Assembly (NCBI RefSeq): GCF_963665995.1 | Contig: NZ_OY762512.1 | Span: 558,001 to 622,000, forward strand | DNA length: 64,000 nucleotides | Reading direction: 5' to 3' | Source: Pleurocapsa sp. FMAR1 | GTDB taxonomy: Bacteria > Cyanobacteriota > Cyanobacteriia > Cyanobacteriales > Xenococcaceae | In this document: positions 18,179-27,253 of the stretch, piece by piece | How positions within the stretch are numbered: position 1 is the stretch's first letter | Layout: each line of letters begins with the position of its first letter | Notes under the pieces: model-generated | Told to the model about the DNA's origin: nothing | The model's input: the letters and a program-made list of their open reading frames with translations, nothing else | Databases searched by the model: none | Made by a program: the position numbers and the translations under genes

Positions 18179-18445
18179 ATGAACTCTACACCGTCTACGC
18201 GCAAAAATAATTTGACTAAATCCGAAGACCCGAATATGATATTTTTCGATCCTACCTTGATCGAGGCAGCTAGAAACATCTATCGAAAGTACTATAGTCT
18301 AGGTGTGTCAGCCAACAGCCAACCCATGGGAATAGTAATTAATCGAGATAGCCACAGAGGACAGCTAGCATTTAAAAATAAGCCAGTGCTGTTGCCCAGA
18401 GAATGTTTTATTCCTATTGGACAAATCGAAGCTGATACTTATTGA
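18179..18445 (+). CDS. Hypothetical cyanobacterial protein
   Basis: From ATG 18179 (GAGGGA lies seven bases upstream) an 88-residue protein can be read. It has no signal peptide or membrane segment. The MIFFDPTLIEAARNIYRKYYSLG and KNKPVLLPRECFIPIGQIE segments look like a small folded domain. I do not recognise the family. It precedes the prepilin peptidase gene by 50 bp on the same strand. Confidence 0.6.
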   Translation: MNSTPSTRKNNLTKSEDPNMIFFDPTLIEAARNIYRKYYSLGVSANSQPMGIVINRDSHRGQLAFKNKPVLLPRECFIPIGQIEADTY

Positions 18446-18495
18446 AACTAGTATTGTTAATTATTTAATTATTATTTTATTTGTATCGTTAAGCT

Positions 18496-19311
18496 ATGGA
18501 AACGCTGGTTACAGTAATCGCATTTAGTCTTGCTTTTACTTTTGGTGCCTGTATTGGCAGTTTCCTAAATGTAGTTATCTACCGTATTCCTGCTGGAATA
18601 TCTTTAATACATCCCCCTTCCCGCTGTCCTCGTTGTCTTCATCAGCTAGGTGTGAGCGAAAATGTTCCCGTATTTGGCTGGTTATGGCTTCGGGGGCGTT
18701 GTCGGTGGTGTAAAACTAAAATTTCTAGCCGTTATCCAATTATCGAAGCCTCCACAGGATTAATCTTTGCTTTGGTTTTCTGGCGATTTGGCTACAGCAT
18801 TGAAACCGTTGGCTATTGTGCTTTTTTGGCTTGGCTACTGGCTTTATCTTTGATTGATTTAGACACCATGACTTTACCTGCCCCCTTAACTAAATCGGGT
18901 TTAGTTTTGGGGTTAGTATTTCAAGGGATTTTAGGCTGGCATCTGGCACAAGGGCGGGGAGTCGCTAATCAACTAATGTTTGGGGTTGGTGGCGCGACTA
19001 CAGGTATCTGGTTACTCGAAATTATTGCTTTGTTGGGTACAATCATGCTGGGACAACAGGCAATGGGTGACGGGGATGGAAAGCTAATAGCAACTATTGG
19101 GGCTTGGATTGGCTGGAAGTATGTTTTAGTCTCTAGCTTTATCGCCTGTGGAGTTGGTTCAATTATTGGCGGTGGCGCGATCGCTTTAGGTATTATTAGC
19201 AAGAAACAACCCATGCCTTTTGGTCCTTTTTTAGCTTTGGGTGGTGCCTTAAGTCTCTTTTTTGGCGAGGCAATTATTAATGCTTACGTTAATGCTTTTT
19301 TTAATTTTTAG
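18496..19311 (+). CDS. pilD: Prepilin peptidase / N-methyltransferase
   Basis: This is the bifunctional membrane enzyme that cleaves type IV prepilins and methylates the new N-terminus. The N-terminal cytoplasmic zinc motif is present: CPRCLHQL and CRWCKTKI, two CxxC pairs. Both catalytic aspartates are present, in SLIDLDTMTLP and in MGDGDGKLIATIG. About eight hydrophobic helices fill the 271 residues. Its last 11 bp overlap the end of the convergent methyltransferase gene. Type IV pili drive motility and DNA uptake in cyanobacteria. Confidence 0.95.
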   Translation: METLVTVIAFSLAFTFGACIGSFLNVVIYRIPAGISLIHPPSRCPRCLHQLGVSENVPVFGWLWLRGRCRWCKTKISSRYPIIEASTGLIFALVFWRFGYSIETVGYCAFLAWLLALSLIDLDTMTLPAPLTKSGLVLGLVFQGILGWHLAQGRGVANQLMFGVGGATTGIWLLEIIALLGTIMLGQQAMGDGDGKLIATIGAWIGWKYVLVSSFIACGVGSIIGGGAIALGIISKKQPMPFGPFLALGGALSLFFGEAIINAYVNAFFNF

Positions 19312-20089
19312 CTATACTAGCATCAACTTCTAACCTAACCATGGAAACATGGGCAAGTCCCTGAGAGTCTAGAGGATTTTGGGCTAGAAAATAATCTACA
19401 AACTGAGCAATAAAATCATCGCGCTTATCTTCTGGTACGCATTTAGTAAAAGGCATCCAGGTTGTGCGTATCCAACCTGCTAACCCCTCTTTGCCTTTGT
19501 GAGTCATGTCTTTTGGTACTAATTCTAAACGCTCGATCTTAAAGCCAGATTTTTCTAACCAGATCTGATAATCTTGAAGTCCATAAAAGTAATAAGGATT
19601 GTGGAAATCATTAAAGTAAGCACTCCAGCTATCAGAAGTTGTCAATTCTGCAAAAACTTGCAAAACCTCAGCAGCATTTCCTTTTCCTCCACAGGAAATA
19701 ATTAATTTTCCACCATCTCGCAAAGCCGAATTTGCCCCCTTGAAAAATGCTTGGTGATTGTCTACCCAGTGCAGGGCAGCATTAGAAAAGATGAGATCGA
19801 ATTCCTGCTTAAATAAAAGCGATCGCGCATCCACACAATCAAAGGTAAGATTAGGATATTGACTGGTAGGATATTTCTTAGCAGCATAAGCAATCATCTC
19901 AGGAGAGCTATCTGTTCCTATCACTTTGCTTTGTGGTACGGTTGCAGCAAAGTCAGCCGTAATTTTTCCATCACCACAGCCTACATCTAAAATGGATTTA
20001 TAATTTTGTAGATCGATGTTCTTTTTTAACTCTTGCGCCCATTTCAATTGTGCATCTGAGTTTTTAGCGTAATCTTCTGGATTCCACAT
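19301..20089 (-). CDS. Class I SAM-dependent methyltransferase (trans-aconitate methyltransferase-like)
   Basis: ATG 20089 gives MWNPEDYAKNSDAQLKWAQELKKNI, the expected N-terminus. A longer frame to 20116 only adds nine residues. The SAM site is YKSILDVGCGDGKITADFA, followed by IGTDSSPEMIAYAAKKYP and LIFSNAALHWVDNHQAFFKGA, which is the Tam/UbiE-like arrangement. It may methylate trans-aconitate or another small carboxylate. The gene overlaps pilD tail to tail by 11 bp, with both stops inside the overlap. Confidence 0.85.
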   Translation of the reverse strand: MWNPEDYAKNSDAQLKWAQELKKNIDLQNYKSILDVGCGDGKITADFAATVPQSKVIGTDSSPEMIAYAAKKYPTSQYPNLTFDCVDARSLLFKQEFDLIFSNAALHWVDNHQAFFKGANSALRDGGKLIISCGGKGNAAEVLQVFAELTTSDSWSAYFNDFHNPYYFYGLQDYQIWLEKSGFKIERLELVPKDMTHKGKEGLAGWIRTTWMPFTKCVPEDKRDDFIAQFVDYFLAQNPLDSQGLAHVSMVRLEVDASIAKN

Positions 20090-20133
20090 GAAATAGATTT
20101 TAATTCTAATAGACAAGATGACAACAAACTACA

Positions 20134-20322
20134 TTATTCATATTCTTCAATGACTTGTTTCAAGATACGTTCTTGTTCTTCAACTGACGTATTTGCTGAA
20201 ATAGTAATTACATTTTGTTTTGGTCTTGATTTAAGTTCTCTTAAAGCTTCTTTGTCATGTCGATTATCCAAAAGATGTTTTTTTAGCTGACTTTTAGACA
20301 TTAACTTATATTTCGTCTCCAA
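20134..20322 (-). CDS. Small hypothetical protein (DUF6887-like)
   Basis: A 62-residue polar protein containing MSKSQLKKHLLDNRHDKEALRELKSR. This resembles the N-terminal motif of small cyanobacterial proteins of the DUF6887 kind, which often occur as pairs or with toxin-antitoxin-like partners. No partner is visible here. It sits between pepP (30 bp upstream) and the methyltransferase on the same strand. Confidence 0.55.
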   Translation of the reverse strand: METKYKLMSKSQLKKHLLDNRHDKEALRELKSRPKQNVITISANTSVEEQERILKQVIEEYE

Positions 20323-20352
20323 TTTCTACCTTCACTTTTAAATATTCAACGT

Positions 20353-21732
20353 TTATAGGAGCAAATCCTCAATATCTTCTACCTTAGTTGGCAAATCCGC
20401 AGTTAAAACTTCTGAACCAGAATCAGTTACCAAAACATCATCTTCAATGCGGATACCTCTTACATCACTAAACTGTGCCAAACGTTCCCAGTCAACTACA
20501 TCTTGATATTTGGTACGAAAATCAGAATGATTCAAAATAGCAGGAACTTGATAAAAACCTGGTTCAATAGTGACTAACATCCCTGATTCTAAGGGGCGAT
20601 TTAATCTAAGATAGCCTAGCCCAAAGCGATCGCTCCTTTCTCTCCCTGCTGCATATCCCGCCAAGTCTCCTAAGTCTTCCATGTCATGAACATCTAAACC
20701 TAGTAAATGTCCGACACCGTGAGGGAAAAATAGAGCATGAGCATCAATGTCTACTAAATCTTGAGGGTTGCCTTTCAAGATGCCCAAACTTACCAAGCCT
20801 TCGGCAATTATTTCAGCAGCTAGTAAATGAATATCCTGATACTCCACGTCAGGAAACATTTTAGCAATACAGCGATCGTGTGCAGCTAAAACTATTTCAT
20901 AAATATCTCTTTGGGTGCTAGAAAACTTGCCTGATGCCCAGGTACGGGTAATATCTGCTGCCCAGCCATTAGGGGTTTGGGCACCGACATCGGCTAAGAT
21001 CAGATCTCCTGGCTGTAGCTTATTGTGATAGGACTCGTTATGTAAAACTTCTCCATGCACGGTAACAATGCTGTTATAAGCGCAACTCATATTGTGGGCA
21101 ATAATTACTCTTTCCATTGCCCCTCGTATCTCTGCCTCAGTAGAAGAATGTCTGGTGGCTTGAATTCCTGCTTTGTGTGCTTGGATTGATACAGCAGCAG
21201 AGTATCGTAATTCCTGTAATGCTAAAGTGTCGTGATGCGATCGCAATTTAATTATAGCTCGTGCTAATTCTAAATCAATTCCTGAAGCGCGATCGGATAG
21301 TGCTAAGGGACGATTTAATAGTTTACACTGCTGCTGGTAAGTAATTTGCTCCTGTACGGCTATAGTTGCAGCAGCTTTTGTTTTGTTAGCTAACTCGGCT
21401 AAAGGATAAACTAGATCTGCACCAATCATTGCGCCTATTTCTTCCCTTTGAGGCATTGCACCATGCCAGATTGCTTGAGAAGGTGAATTATTATCCATAA
21501 ATAGCTCTAGTTTGCCGCCTTCTATGCGGATAGCAGCATCAGCTAAGGATAATCCCGCAAAGTACAAAAAGTGGCTGCTGGCGCGAAAAGGATATTTATT
21601 GGCAAAAAAGTTGCGACTGATAGGGCTACTAGACCATAAAATAACTGGATGTTGAATCAGTTGCCCTAATTTAACTCTTCTTTGTTTTAAGATTGTAACT
21701 AAATTGTTCGTATCCATCAAAAACTGATTCAT
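20353..21732 (-). CDS. pepP: Xaa-Pro aminopeptidase (M24 family)
   Basis: The enzyme removes N-terminal residues ahead of proline. The pita-bread metal site is complete: D and D in LADVGAQ...AADITRTWA, H in FFPHGVGHLLGLDVHD, E in TIEPGFYQ and E in GIRIEDDVLVT. The N-terminal creatinase-like domain (about 1-175) starts MDTNNLVTILKQRRVKLGQLI. Length (459) is normal. It lies 24 bp downstream of the sensor kinase gene on the same strand, but a functional link is not evident. Confidence 0.92.
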   Translation of the reverse strand: MNQFLMDTNNLVTILKQRRVKLGQLIQHPVILWSSSPISRNFFANKYPFRASSHFLYFAGLSLADAAIRIEGGKLELFMDNNSPSQAIWHGAMPQREEIGAMIGADLVYPLAELANKTKAAATIAVQEQITYQQQCKLLNRPLALSDRASGIDLELARAIIKLRSHHDTLALQELRYSAAVSIQAHKAGIQATRHSSTEAEIRGAMERVIIAHNMSCAYNSIVTVHGEVLHNESYHNKLQPGDLILADVGAQTPNGWAADITRTWASGKFSSTQRDIYEIVLAAHDRCIAKMFPDVEYQDIHLLAAEIIAEGLVSLGILKGNPQDLVDIDAHALFFPHGVGHLLGLDVHDMEDLGDLAGYAAGRERSDRFGLGYLRLNRPLESGMLVTIEPGFYQVPAILNHSDFRTKYQDVVDWERLAQFSDVRGIRIEDDVLVTDSGSEVLTADLPTKVEDIEDLLL

Positions 21733-21756
21733 TAAACCTCTGACGTGAATAAGATA

Positions 21757-22929
21757 TTAAGCTTTTGGGTATTTGTTAAACGATGACGCACTCTGGGGAC
21801 GAGATCTTCTAGCAGGCAAGAAAAATTTAAAGGTACTGCCTACTCCTAACTGACTGATAACAAATATTTCTCCTCCATGGAGTTCTACCAAACGGCGAGA
21901 GATGGCTAAACCAATACCTGTACCACCATATTTCTGAGAGCGGGATTTTGACGATCGCCAGAAGCGTCGAAACACATGAGCTAATTCTTCTTCGGGAATT
22001 CCAGAGCCAGTATCAGTCAGGGAAATCCAGACTCTATCGATATCAAACCAAGCTTTGAGGGTGATCTGACCTTGAGGAGTGTGGCGAATGGCGTTACTAA
22101 GCAAATTAACCAAAATCTGTTCTAAGCGATCGCTATCTGCCATGATGTAGGGCAAATGATTAGAACAGTCTAAAGTTAAAGTGCGATCGCTATCTAATAA
22201 CTGATCGCTAAACTTTTCTACTAGGGGATTGAGAATAGAGCGCAGGTTTACTGGGCGCAATTTGATAGCTAGGTTTCCTGCTTCGGCTTGAGATAGTTCT
22301 TGTAGATCATTAACCAAACGCTGAAGACGCTTGGTTTCATGAATCAGCCGAGCATAAATTGTCGAGTTGGCCAGAATAATACCGTCGGCAATCTCTTCTA
22401 AACGTCCACGAATTATGGTCAGAGGTGTTCGCAACTCATGGGTAAGGTCGTCAATAATTTCTCGCCTTCTTTGTTCTACATCCTCTAAACTAGCTGCCAT
22501 ACGATTAAAACCCATTGCCAGGCGATCTAATTCAGGAATTTCTAAATGGGACATTCTCTCATCTAGCTTACCGTTGGCAAATTTATCAACAATACTTTCC
22601 ATTTGGTTTAATGGCTGGACAATTCGCTTGGTAATCCAATAGCTGAGGATTCCTGCTGCCAAAGTACCGATTAAAAATGACCAAAAATTACCTCTAGCCC
22701 AAGCTGTCTTAAATACTTCTAAGAGCAAAGAATTGGCAGTATATATACTTAAGTCTTTTTCTTCTAAAGCTCTGACCTGAAATTGAAAAAATCGGGGAGA
22801 AAAAAAGTTCCCCACTATCGAAGAGGCTGTCACCCCTACAACAGTTACCAAAATGTGCGAAAAAAAAAGTCGGGCCTGTAAATTCAGCTTTCTCATTTTG
22901 CTCTGGCTAAAATGACTATAAGTCTTCAA
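21757..22929 (-). CDS. HAMP-domain sensor histidine kinase
   Basis: The protein has two transmembrane helices (about residues 20-40 and 80-100) with a short extracytoplasmic loop. A HAMP domain (KRIVQPLNQMESIVDKFANG) follows. The phospho-acceptor H-box is DDLTHELRTPLTIIRGRL, and the ATPase motifs are NLLSNAIRHT, DTGSGIPEE and GGTGIGLAIS. The gene overlaps the upstream OmpR-type regulator by 14 bp, so the two form one operon and very likely one phosphorelay. The stimulus is unknown; the short sensor loop could detect envelope changes. Confidence 0.93.
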   Translation of the reverse strand: MKTYSHFSQSKMRKLNLQARLFFSHILVTVVGVTASSIVGNFFSPRFFQFQVRALEEKDLSIYTANSLLLEVFKTAWARGNFWSFLIGTLAAGILSYWITKRIVQPLNQMESIVDKFANGKLDERMSHLEIPELDRLAMGFNRMAASLEDVEQRRREIIDDLTHELRTPLTIIRGRLEEIADGIILANSTIYARLIHETKRLQRLVNDLQELSQAEAGNLAIKLRPVNLRSILNPLVEKFSDQLLDSDRTLTLDCSNHLPYIMADSDRLEQILVNLLSNAIRHTPQGQITLKAWFDIDRVWISLTDTGSGIPEEELAHVFRRFWRSSKSRSQKYGGTGIGLAISRRLVELHGGEIFVISQLGVGSTFKFFLPARRSRPQSASSFNKYPKA

Positions 22930-23617
22930 ATTTATAACCTACGCCGACAACAGTTTGAATGAAGATTGGTTTACTGGCATGGGGTTCAACTTTCTTGCGT
23001 AGTCTAGCTATATGAGTATCAATCACCCTTTCTTCGCCAAAAAAATCATCACCCCAAAGCTTTTCGATTAGTTGTCCCCTTTCCCAAACTCTGCCTGGAT
23101 GTTTGATAAACAAAGCCATGAGCTTAAATTCAGAAGAGGATAAATCAAGCTGTTCTGTTGATTCAGGATCTAAATGGCGATTGATACAGTGTTGTTCTAG
23201 GTCAATGGTAAAAGATTTGGTCTTGATCGATCCCAGGCGATCGCTTTCTCGCAAACGACGACGTAACAAAGCTCGCACCCTAGCAACTAATTCTCTAGGG
23301 CTAAAAGGTTTGATGTAATAATCATCAGCCCCTGTAGACAAACCAATGATGCGATCAATTTCTTCCCCCCTAGAAGACAACATTAAAATGTAGGGGTCAT
23401 TAGCCACTGGTTTTTGGCGAATTTGGGTGCATATTTCTAAACCATCTATTCCAGGAAGTCTAATATCGAGAATAATTAAATCAGGCTGTAGTTCAGCAAA
23501 AAGCTGTAAAGCTGCGTTACCGTCATGACAGACGCAACAAGAAAACCCTTCTGCTACTAAACATTCTTGAATGATTTCAGCTATCTCACGCTCGTCTTCA
23601 ACGATTAAAATCTCCAT
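22916..23617 (-). CDS. OmpR/PhoB-family response regulator
   Basis: The receiver domain has D51 (LIILDIRLPGIDG) as phospho-acceptor, with E7/D8 and the K of YIKPFSPRELVARVRALL. The C-terminal winged helix (about 130-233) has LSSSEFKLMALFIKHPGRVWERGQ and the recognition segment RVIDTHIARLRKKVEP. It is translationally coupled to the kinase gene that overlaps its end. The receiver is unusually rich in cysteine around residues 19-30 (Cys at 19, 27, 28, 30), which could be redox-sensitive, but this is speculation. Confidence 0.94.
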   Translation of the reverse strand: MEILIVEDEREIAEIIQECLVAEGFSCCVCHDGNAALQLFAELQPDLIILDIRLPGIDGLEICTQIRQKPVANDPYILMLSSRGEEIDRIIGLSTGADDYYIKPFSPRELVARVRALLRRRLRESDRLGSIKTKSFTIDLEQHCINRHLDPESTEQLDLSSSEFKLMALFIKHPGRVWERGQLIEKLWGDDFFGEERVIDTHIARLRKKVEPHASKPIFIQTVVGVGYKFEDL

Positions 23618-23764
23618 AGTTAAGCAAATTACTTTTTTGATGATTTAGGAATTTGATATTTAATTGCACCTTTATAGTTATGTAATTTTACGATCTTTCC
23701 TGGAACGAATAAAAAACCCAATGCCAAAAAGTATTATAATTATCCTAAATTTTTAAAAAATGAT

Positions 23765-24166
23765 ATGGCAGATATTGTTGATATTGCAGTGAACACAGAG
23801 GGTTTTAGTACATTAGTCGCTGCGGTCAAGGCAGCTAATTTAGTAGAAACCTTGAAAACGCCAGGACCATTTACCGTTTTCGCTCCTAATGATGCTGCCT
23901 TCGCCAAGCTGCCTCCAGGTACGGTACAAACCTTAGTTGACAATCCGCCTCAATTAGCCAGAATACTAACTTATCATGTGGTTGCAGGCAAATTAACCAA
24001 AGCAGATTTAAGTCAGGTAGATTCTGTAGATTCTGTAGAAGGTTCGCCAATTTCAATTAATTGTGCTGATGCTTTTGAAGTAAAAAATGCCACAGTAATT
24101 GCAGCAGACATTGAAGCCGATAATGGCATTATTCATGTGATTGATAACGTTATTTTAATGGGATAA
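23765..24166 (+). CDS. Fasciclin (FAS1) domain protein
   Basis: One complete FAS1 domain of 133 residues with both conserved boxes: [22 protein letters not shown] (H1) and the [12 protein letters not shown] end (H2), with the central [16 protein letters not shown]. There is no signal peptide, so unlike many FAS1 proteins it would be cytoplasmic or exported by an unrecognised route. Cyanobacteria often carry such single-domain forms; adhesion or binding roles are assumed. A DNA repeat with TAACAAG and TGACCTC units lies just downstream. Confidence 0.92.
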   Translation: MADIVDIAVNTEGFSTLVAAVKAANLVETLKTPGPFTVFAPNDAAFAKLPPGTVQTLVDNPPQLARILTYHVVAGKLTKADLSQVDSVDSVEGSPISINCADAFEVKNATVIAADIEADNGIIHVIDNVILMG

Positions 24167-24184
24167 CACTAGCAACGCTACGCT

Positions 24185-24312
24185 TAAGTAGTGAGTAATA
24201 AGTAACAAGTAACAAAAGGGTACTATATGCAAAAGTGCGCCTTTGTGACCTCTGACCTCTGACCTCTGACTTCATTTTCAACCAGTGTTTCTGATTTGTG
24301 CAAGAGGTCTAT
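24185..24312. repeat. Intergenic repeat: TAACAAG units, then TGACCTC units
   Basis: AGTAATAAGTAACAAGTAACAA lies at about 24191-24215 and three TGACCTC units at 24246-24271. Then comes TTTCTGATTTGTGCAAGAGGTCTA, matching the copy at 16866-16970. Similar TAACAAG units are at about 34868-34888. Function is unknown. Confidence 0.7.
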
Positions 24313-25226
24313 TACACATCTCGTATCGCCTCGATTATTTGTTGTCGTAACCATTGATGTGCCAGATTATTAGTATGACGCTGATGCCAAACCATGGATA
24401 CAGTGAAGCTTTCCATGGCAATAGGTGGAGGTAAGATTTTTAGGCTCATCGCTTTGGCGCATTGTTGAGCCATCCGCTTGGGTAATAATGCCATACAGTC
24501 GGAATTGGCTAATAAAAAAGGGACTGTCATAAAATGGGTTGTAGACCAAATTACTTGGCGAGACTGCTGCTGTAGTTCTAAAAGGCGATCGCTTTCTCCT
24601 TGAAAATCATCTCGCAGAGATACGAGAATGTGCGATCGCGCTAAATAATCAGCTAAAGATATTTTTGTTATTGAGTCGTCTCCTCGAAAGACACAAACAA
24701 ATTCTTCCTGATATAAATCTTTCTGAACCTGCCAACTTTTGAGGTTTAAGCTGGGGTTAATTGCTAAGTCTATTTCATTGTCATCCAAAGCATCCATCAC
24801 GGTTGATTTGTCTAAATGATTAATCCGAATCCGTATATTTGGTGCTTGAGTAGCTAACTGCGGTAATAAATTTACGCCAATAGTGGCTTCTACATAGTCA
24901 CTAGTCGCAATTTTAAAAGTATTGGTTGCTGTGGCTGGATTAAAAGTTTCTTTTTCTAGTAAAGTTGCTTGAATTTCTATCAGAATTTGTCGAAGGCGAT
25001 CGCTTATCTGCCGTGCATAAGGCGTAACTTCCATCTCTCTAGAAGTGCGAATTAAAATATCATCATGCAAAATAATTCGTAGTTTTTTCAGCGAATAACT
25101 CATTGCCGATTGACTCAGATTAAGCTTTTCGGCTGCTTTGGTGACGCTGGCTTCGGTAATTAAAACATCTAGGGCGACTAACAAATTTAGATCGAGTTGG
25201 CGGAGATTGGAGTAGTTAATATTCAT
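24312..25226 (-). CDS. LysR-family transcriptional regulator
   Basis: The N-terminal winged helix is clear: LDLNLLVALDVLITEASVTKAAEKLNLSQSAMSYSLKKLR. The C-terminal half is a periplasmic-binding-protein-like effector domain of the NodD/SyrM-like subgroup (FKIATSDYVEATIGVNLLPQL). It is divergent from an NAD(P)-dependent oxidoreductase gene. A perfect 8-bp inverted repeat with 3-bp spacer (25238-25256) lies 12 bp from its start. I infer autoregulation and control of the divergent gene; the effector is unknown. Confidence 0.93.
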   Translation of the reverse strand: MNINYSNLRQLDLNLLVALDVLITEASVTKAAEKLNLSQSAMSYSLKKLRIILHDDILIRTSREMEVTPYARQISDRLRQILIEIQATLLEKETFNPATATNTFKIATSDYVEATIGVNLLPQLATQAPNIRIRINHLDKSTVMDALDDNEIDLAINPSLNLKSWQVQKDLYQEEFVCVFRGDDSITKISLADYLARSHILVSLRDDFQGESDRLLELQQQSRQVIWSTTHFMTVPFLLANSDCMALLPKRMAQQCAKAMSLKILPPPIAMESFTVSMVWHQRHTNNLAHQWLRQQIIEAIRDV

Positions 25227-25237
25227 TTAAAATTTTG

Positions 25238-25256
25238 ATATTGATAGCATCAATAT
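25238..25256. promoter_or_regulatory. Candidate LysR binding site
   Basis: ATATTGAT-AGC-ATCAATAT is a perfect 8-bp inverted repeat with a 3-bp spacer and contains the T-N11-A pattern of LysR regulators. It lies directly upstream of the LysR gene. Confidence 0.65.
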
Positions 25257-25330
25257 ATATTATCCATAAGATTTGTTTGACTAATACATTCAGTTTTATT
25301 ACTCTACAGATACGAACACAGAAATAATTT

Positions 25331-25380
25331 GCACCTGCAATTTCGCATTTGCTTTCAATATTAGTTTTGATTTCCATTTC
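25331..25380. repeat. Partial copy of the dispersed repeat
   Basis: GCATTTGCTTTCAATATTAG followed by TTTTGATTTCC matches the left part of the repeat at 16866-16970 with a few changes. It lies inside the LysR/oxidoreductase intergenic region. Confidence 0.5.
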
Positions 25381-25441
25381 AGTTATTAAATATCTCAGAT
25401 AGATATCAGTTAAACTTGATCGCCTAAATAAAGGAGTAACA

Positions 25442-26092
25442 ATGAAAATTGGATTTATTGGTTACGGAAGTATGGCTGAAGCATTAGCTTCTAAATGGGT
25501 TACTAAGCACTCGCTCTTTATTGGTGGGCGCAACCTGGAAAAAGCTGAAAAGCTGGCAAAAAAATTAGGAAAAACTGTTGAATTTGGTTCAGAAGCCGAA
25601 GCTGCCTCGTTTGGCGAAATTGTAGTCTTGGCAACTAGACACGAGGCGGTTTTTGAAGCGATCAATGCTGCTGGCGGGAGTGATGCTTTAGCTGACAAAG
25701 TTTTACTCGATATTAATAATCCAGTAGATAAATCTGATTTTTTAGCAAAAACTTATGATGGCATTTCTTTAGCGGAAGAGATAGCTAGAGTTGTCCCCAA
25801 TGCTCATGTAGTTAAAGCCTTTAATATGTGTCAAGCGAAAGTATGGCAGATGAATCCTCCAGTATTTGACGATCGCCCTTTTGTGGTAATGTATTGCGGA
25901 GATAACAATTTCGCTAAACAAAAAATTGCCACTTTAATTGAAGATGTTGGTTGTGAAGCTAAAGATATTGGCGATTTAAAATATGCGCGAATGCTCGAAC
26001 CTGCTGCGGCGATCGTCATTAAATTGCTCTTGTCAGGACACGATCCTTATACAGTCCTTAATCTTATCCAGCCAGAATTAAAAGCAATTTAA
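25442..26092 (+). CDS. NAD(P)-binding oxidoreductase of the F420-dependent NADP reductase family
   Basis: The 216-residue protein begins with a Rossmann motif, MKIGFIGYGSMAEALASKW, followed by SLFIGGRNLEKAEKLAKKLG, where the Arg suggests NADP preference. The fold continues with VVLATRHEAVFEAI and LLDINNPVDKSDF, then a helical C-terminus. Relatives include F420-dependent NADP oxidoreductase and YrrM-like dinucleotide-binding proteins. The substrate is not known. It is divergent from LysR and was probably followed by the now broken NTF2-like gene, so the trio may have been a LysR-controlled unit. Confidence 0.85.
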   Translation: MKIGFIGYGSMAEALASKWVTKHSLFIGGRNLEKAEKLAKKLGKTVEFGSEAEAASFGEIVVLATRHEAVFEAINAAGGSDALADKVLLDINNPVDKSDFLAKTYDGISLAEEIARVVPNAHVVKAFNMCQAKVWQMNPPVFDDRPFVVMYCGDNNFAKQKIATLIEDVGCEAKDIGDLKYARMLEPAAAIVIKLLLSGHDPYTVLNLIQPELKAI

Positions 26093-26121
26093 GCCAATAC
26101 GTAAACTAACCACAAAAATCA

Positions 26122-26597
26122 ATAAGTTCAATAACAAATAAACAAACGGTTCGGGCTTTTTACAACTATATCTATTAGGGTAAGCTAGACCAAGCTCTAT
26201 CTGAATGTACCACCACAGAGTTAGAGTGGTTGGTTGCGATAGAAAATGCCGAACTCAATGCAGAAATTCCTTGGGCGGGAATCGTACATAAAGGTCATCA
26301 AGGTTTTAAAAAACTAAACGAACAACTCGCCAAAGAGTTTGAGGGACTGCAATTTGAAGCTCAGGACTTTTTGCTGAGGTCGATACAGTAATCGTCTTTG
26401 GTACTTTTAAAATTAAGCATCGTCAAACAGGTAAAATCGCCGATTCTGATTTTGCAGTTCGCATTACAATGCGCGACGGCACCCTCGACAGTTCCTACAA
26501 CGGGGGAAACCCCCGCAACGGACTGTCTCGCAAAATGGCGAGGGGGCATTTCTTTGAAAATACTTTTGGTGTCGCTTCGGCGCGTATACTCAAATAG
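26122..26597 (+). pseudogene. Broken NTF2/SnoaL-like protein gene
   Basis: Joined frames give QTVRAFYNYIY-stop-GKLDQALSEC, then ELEWLVAIENAELNAEIPW and GFKKLNEQLAKEFEGLQFEA, and after one frameshift AEVDTVIVFGTFKIKH. They end GHFFENTFGVASARILK. This is a SnoaL/NTF2-like fold protein. Defects: a TAG replacing a probable CAG at 26176-26178, one missing T in a T-run near 26370, and an in-frame hairpin insertion (26478-26543) before the last strand. It follows the oxidoreductase gene on the same strand and was probably part of its operon. Confidence 0.85.
26478..26543. repeat. 66-bp hairpin insertion in the NTF2-like pseudogene
   Basis: Nested arms are GACAGT with ACTGTC, and inside them CGGGGG with CCCCCG. 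The length is a multiple of three, so the flanking pseudogene frame is kept. The element separates ITMRDG from GHFFENTFG. Confidence 0.75.
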
Positions 26598-26657
26598 GAT
26601 GTCAAATTCCAGCAGTCAGAAAAGATGAAGCTGAAAAAATTTTAAATTAGTTCATTA

Positions 26658-27041
26658 ATGGCGATCGCCGTATTGGCAATTGCAACTAATAATAGAGCGA
26701 TCGCCCAAAAAGATACGGAGTTTTCTCAAGATATCGTGTCATCTGAAATTGTGGCATCTTTACCTAAAAGATATTTCTTAGAGAATACGGCTGTTGGTGC
26801 TGATAGAGCTTTTTATATTACTAATTATGTGGGTAAAGAAATCTGGCGATATCATCCTGAAGATGGCTTAAGTCACTTTGCCGAACTCGATGCACATCCA
26901 ATTGGAATTAATTTTGATTCAGATGGAACTGCATACATCGGCGCACATCAGGTTAGGCAGTTTTTGGTTAATGCACAAGTCAAAAGTATATCGTCCGATA
27001 AAGTTGCACCCTATATCAAACCAGAGGCGGAAAATGTTTGA
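26658..27041 (+). pseudogene. Truncated beta-propeller (SMP-30-like) secreted protein
   Basis: The 127-codon frame begins with a short hydrophobic leader ending near AIAQ, then ASLPKRYFLENTAVGADRAFYITNYVGKEIWRYHPEDG and PIGINFDSDGTAYIGAHQV. These are two blades of an SMP-30/gluconolactonase-like or NHL-type propeller. Such proteins need about 300 residues, so this appears cut after the second blade and ends in unrelated sequence. It lies in a debris zone next to another pseudogene. Weak family call, fair confidence that it is incomplete. Confidence 0.55.
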
Positions 27042-27253
27042 GAGTATTAGGCGATCGCGATCAAAAACCATCAATAGCAATCGATGATTTAATTTTGTCT
27101 GCTTAACCCGAACTCACGTTATTTAGATATATTTAATGAGCAGCATGGTATCTGTAGGTTACGCTTTAAAAGACTCTGGTTGTATTCAAAATAGATTAAA
27201 TCAGTTAATGCTTTATAACATAACCGTTTATTAAATAATCAATCATAAATGAA

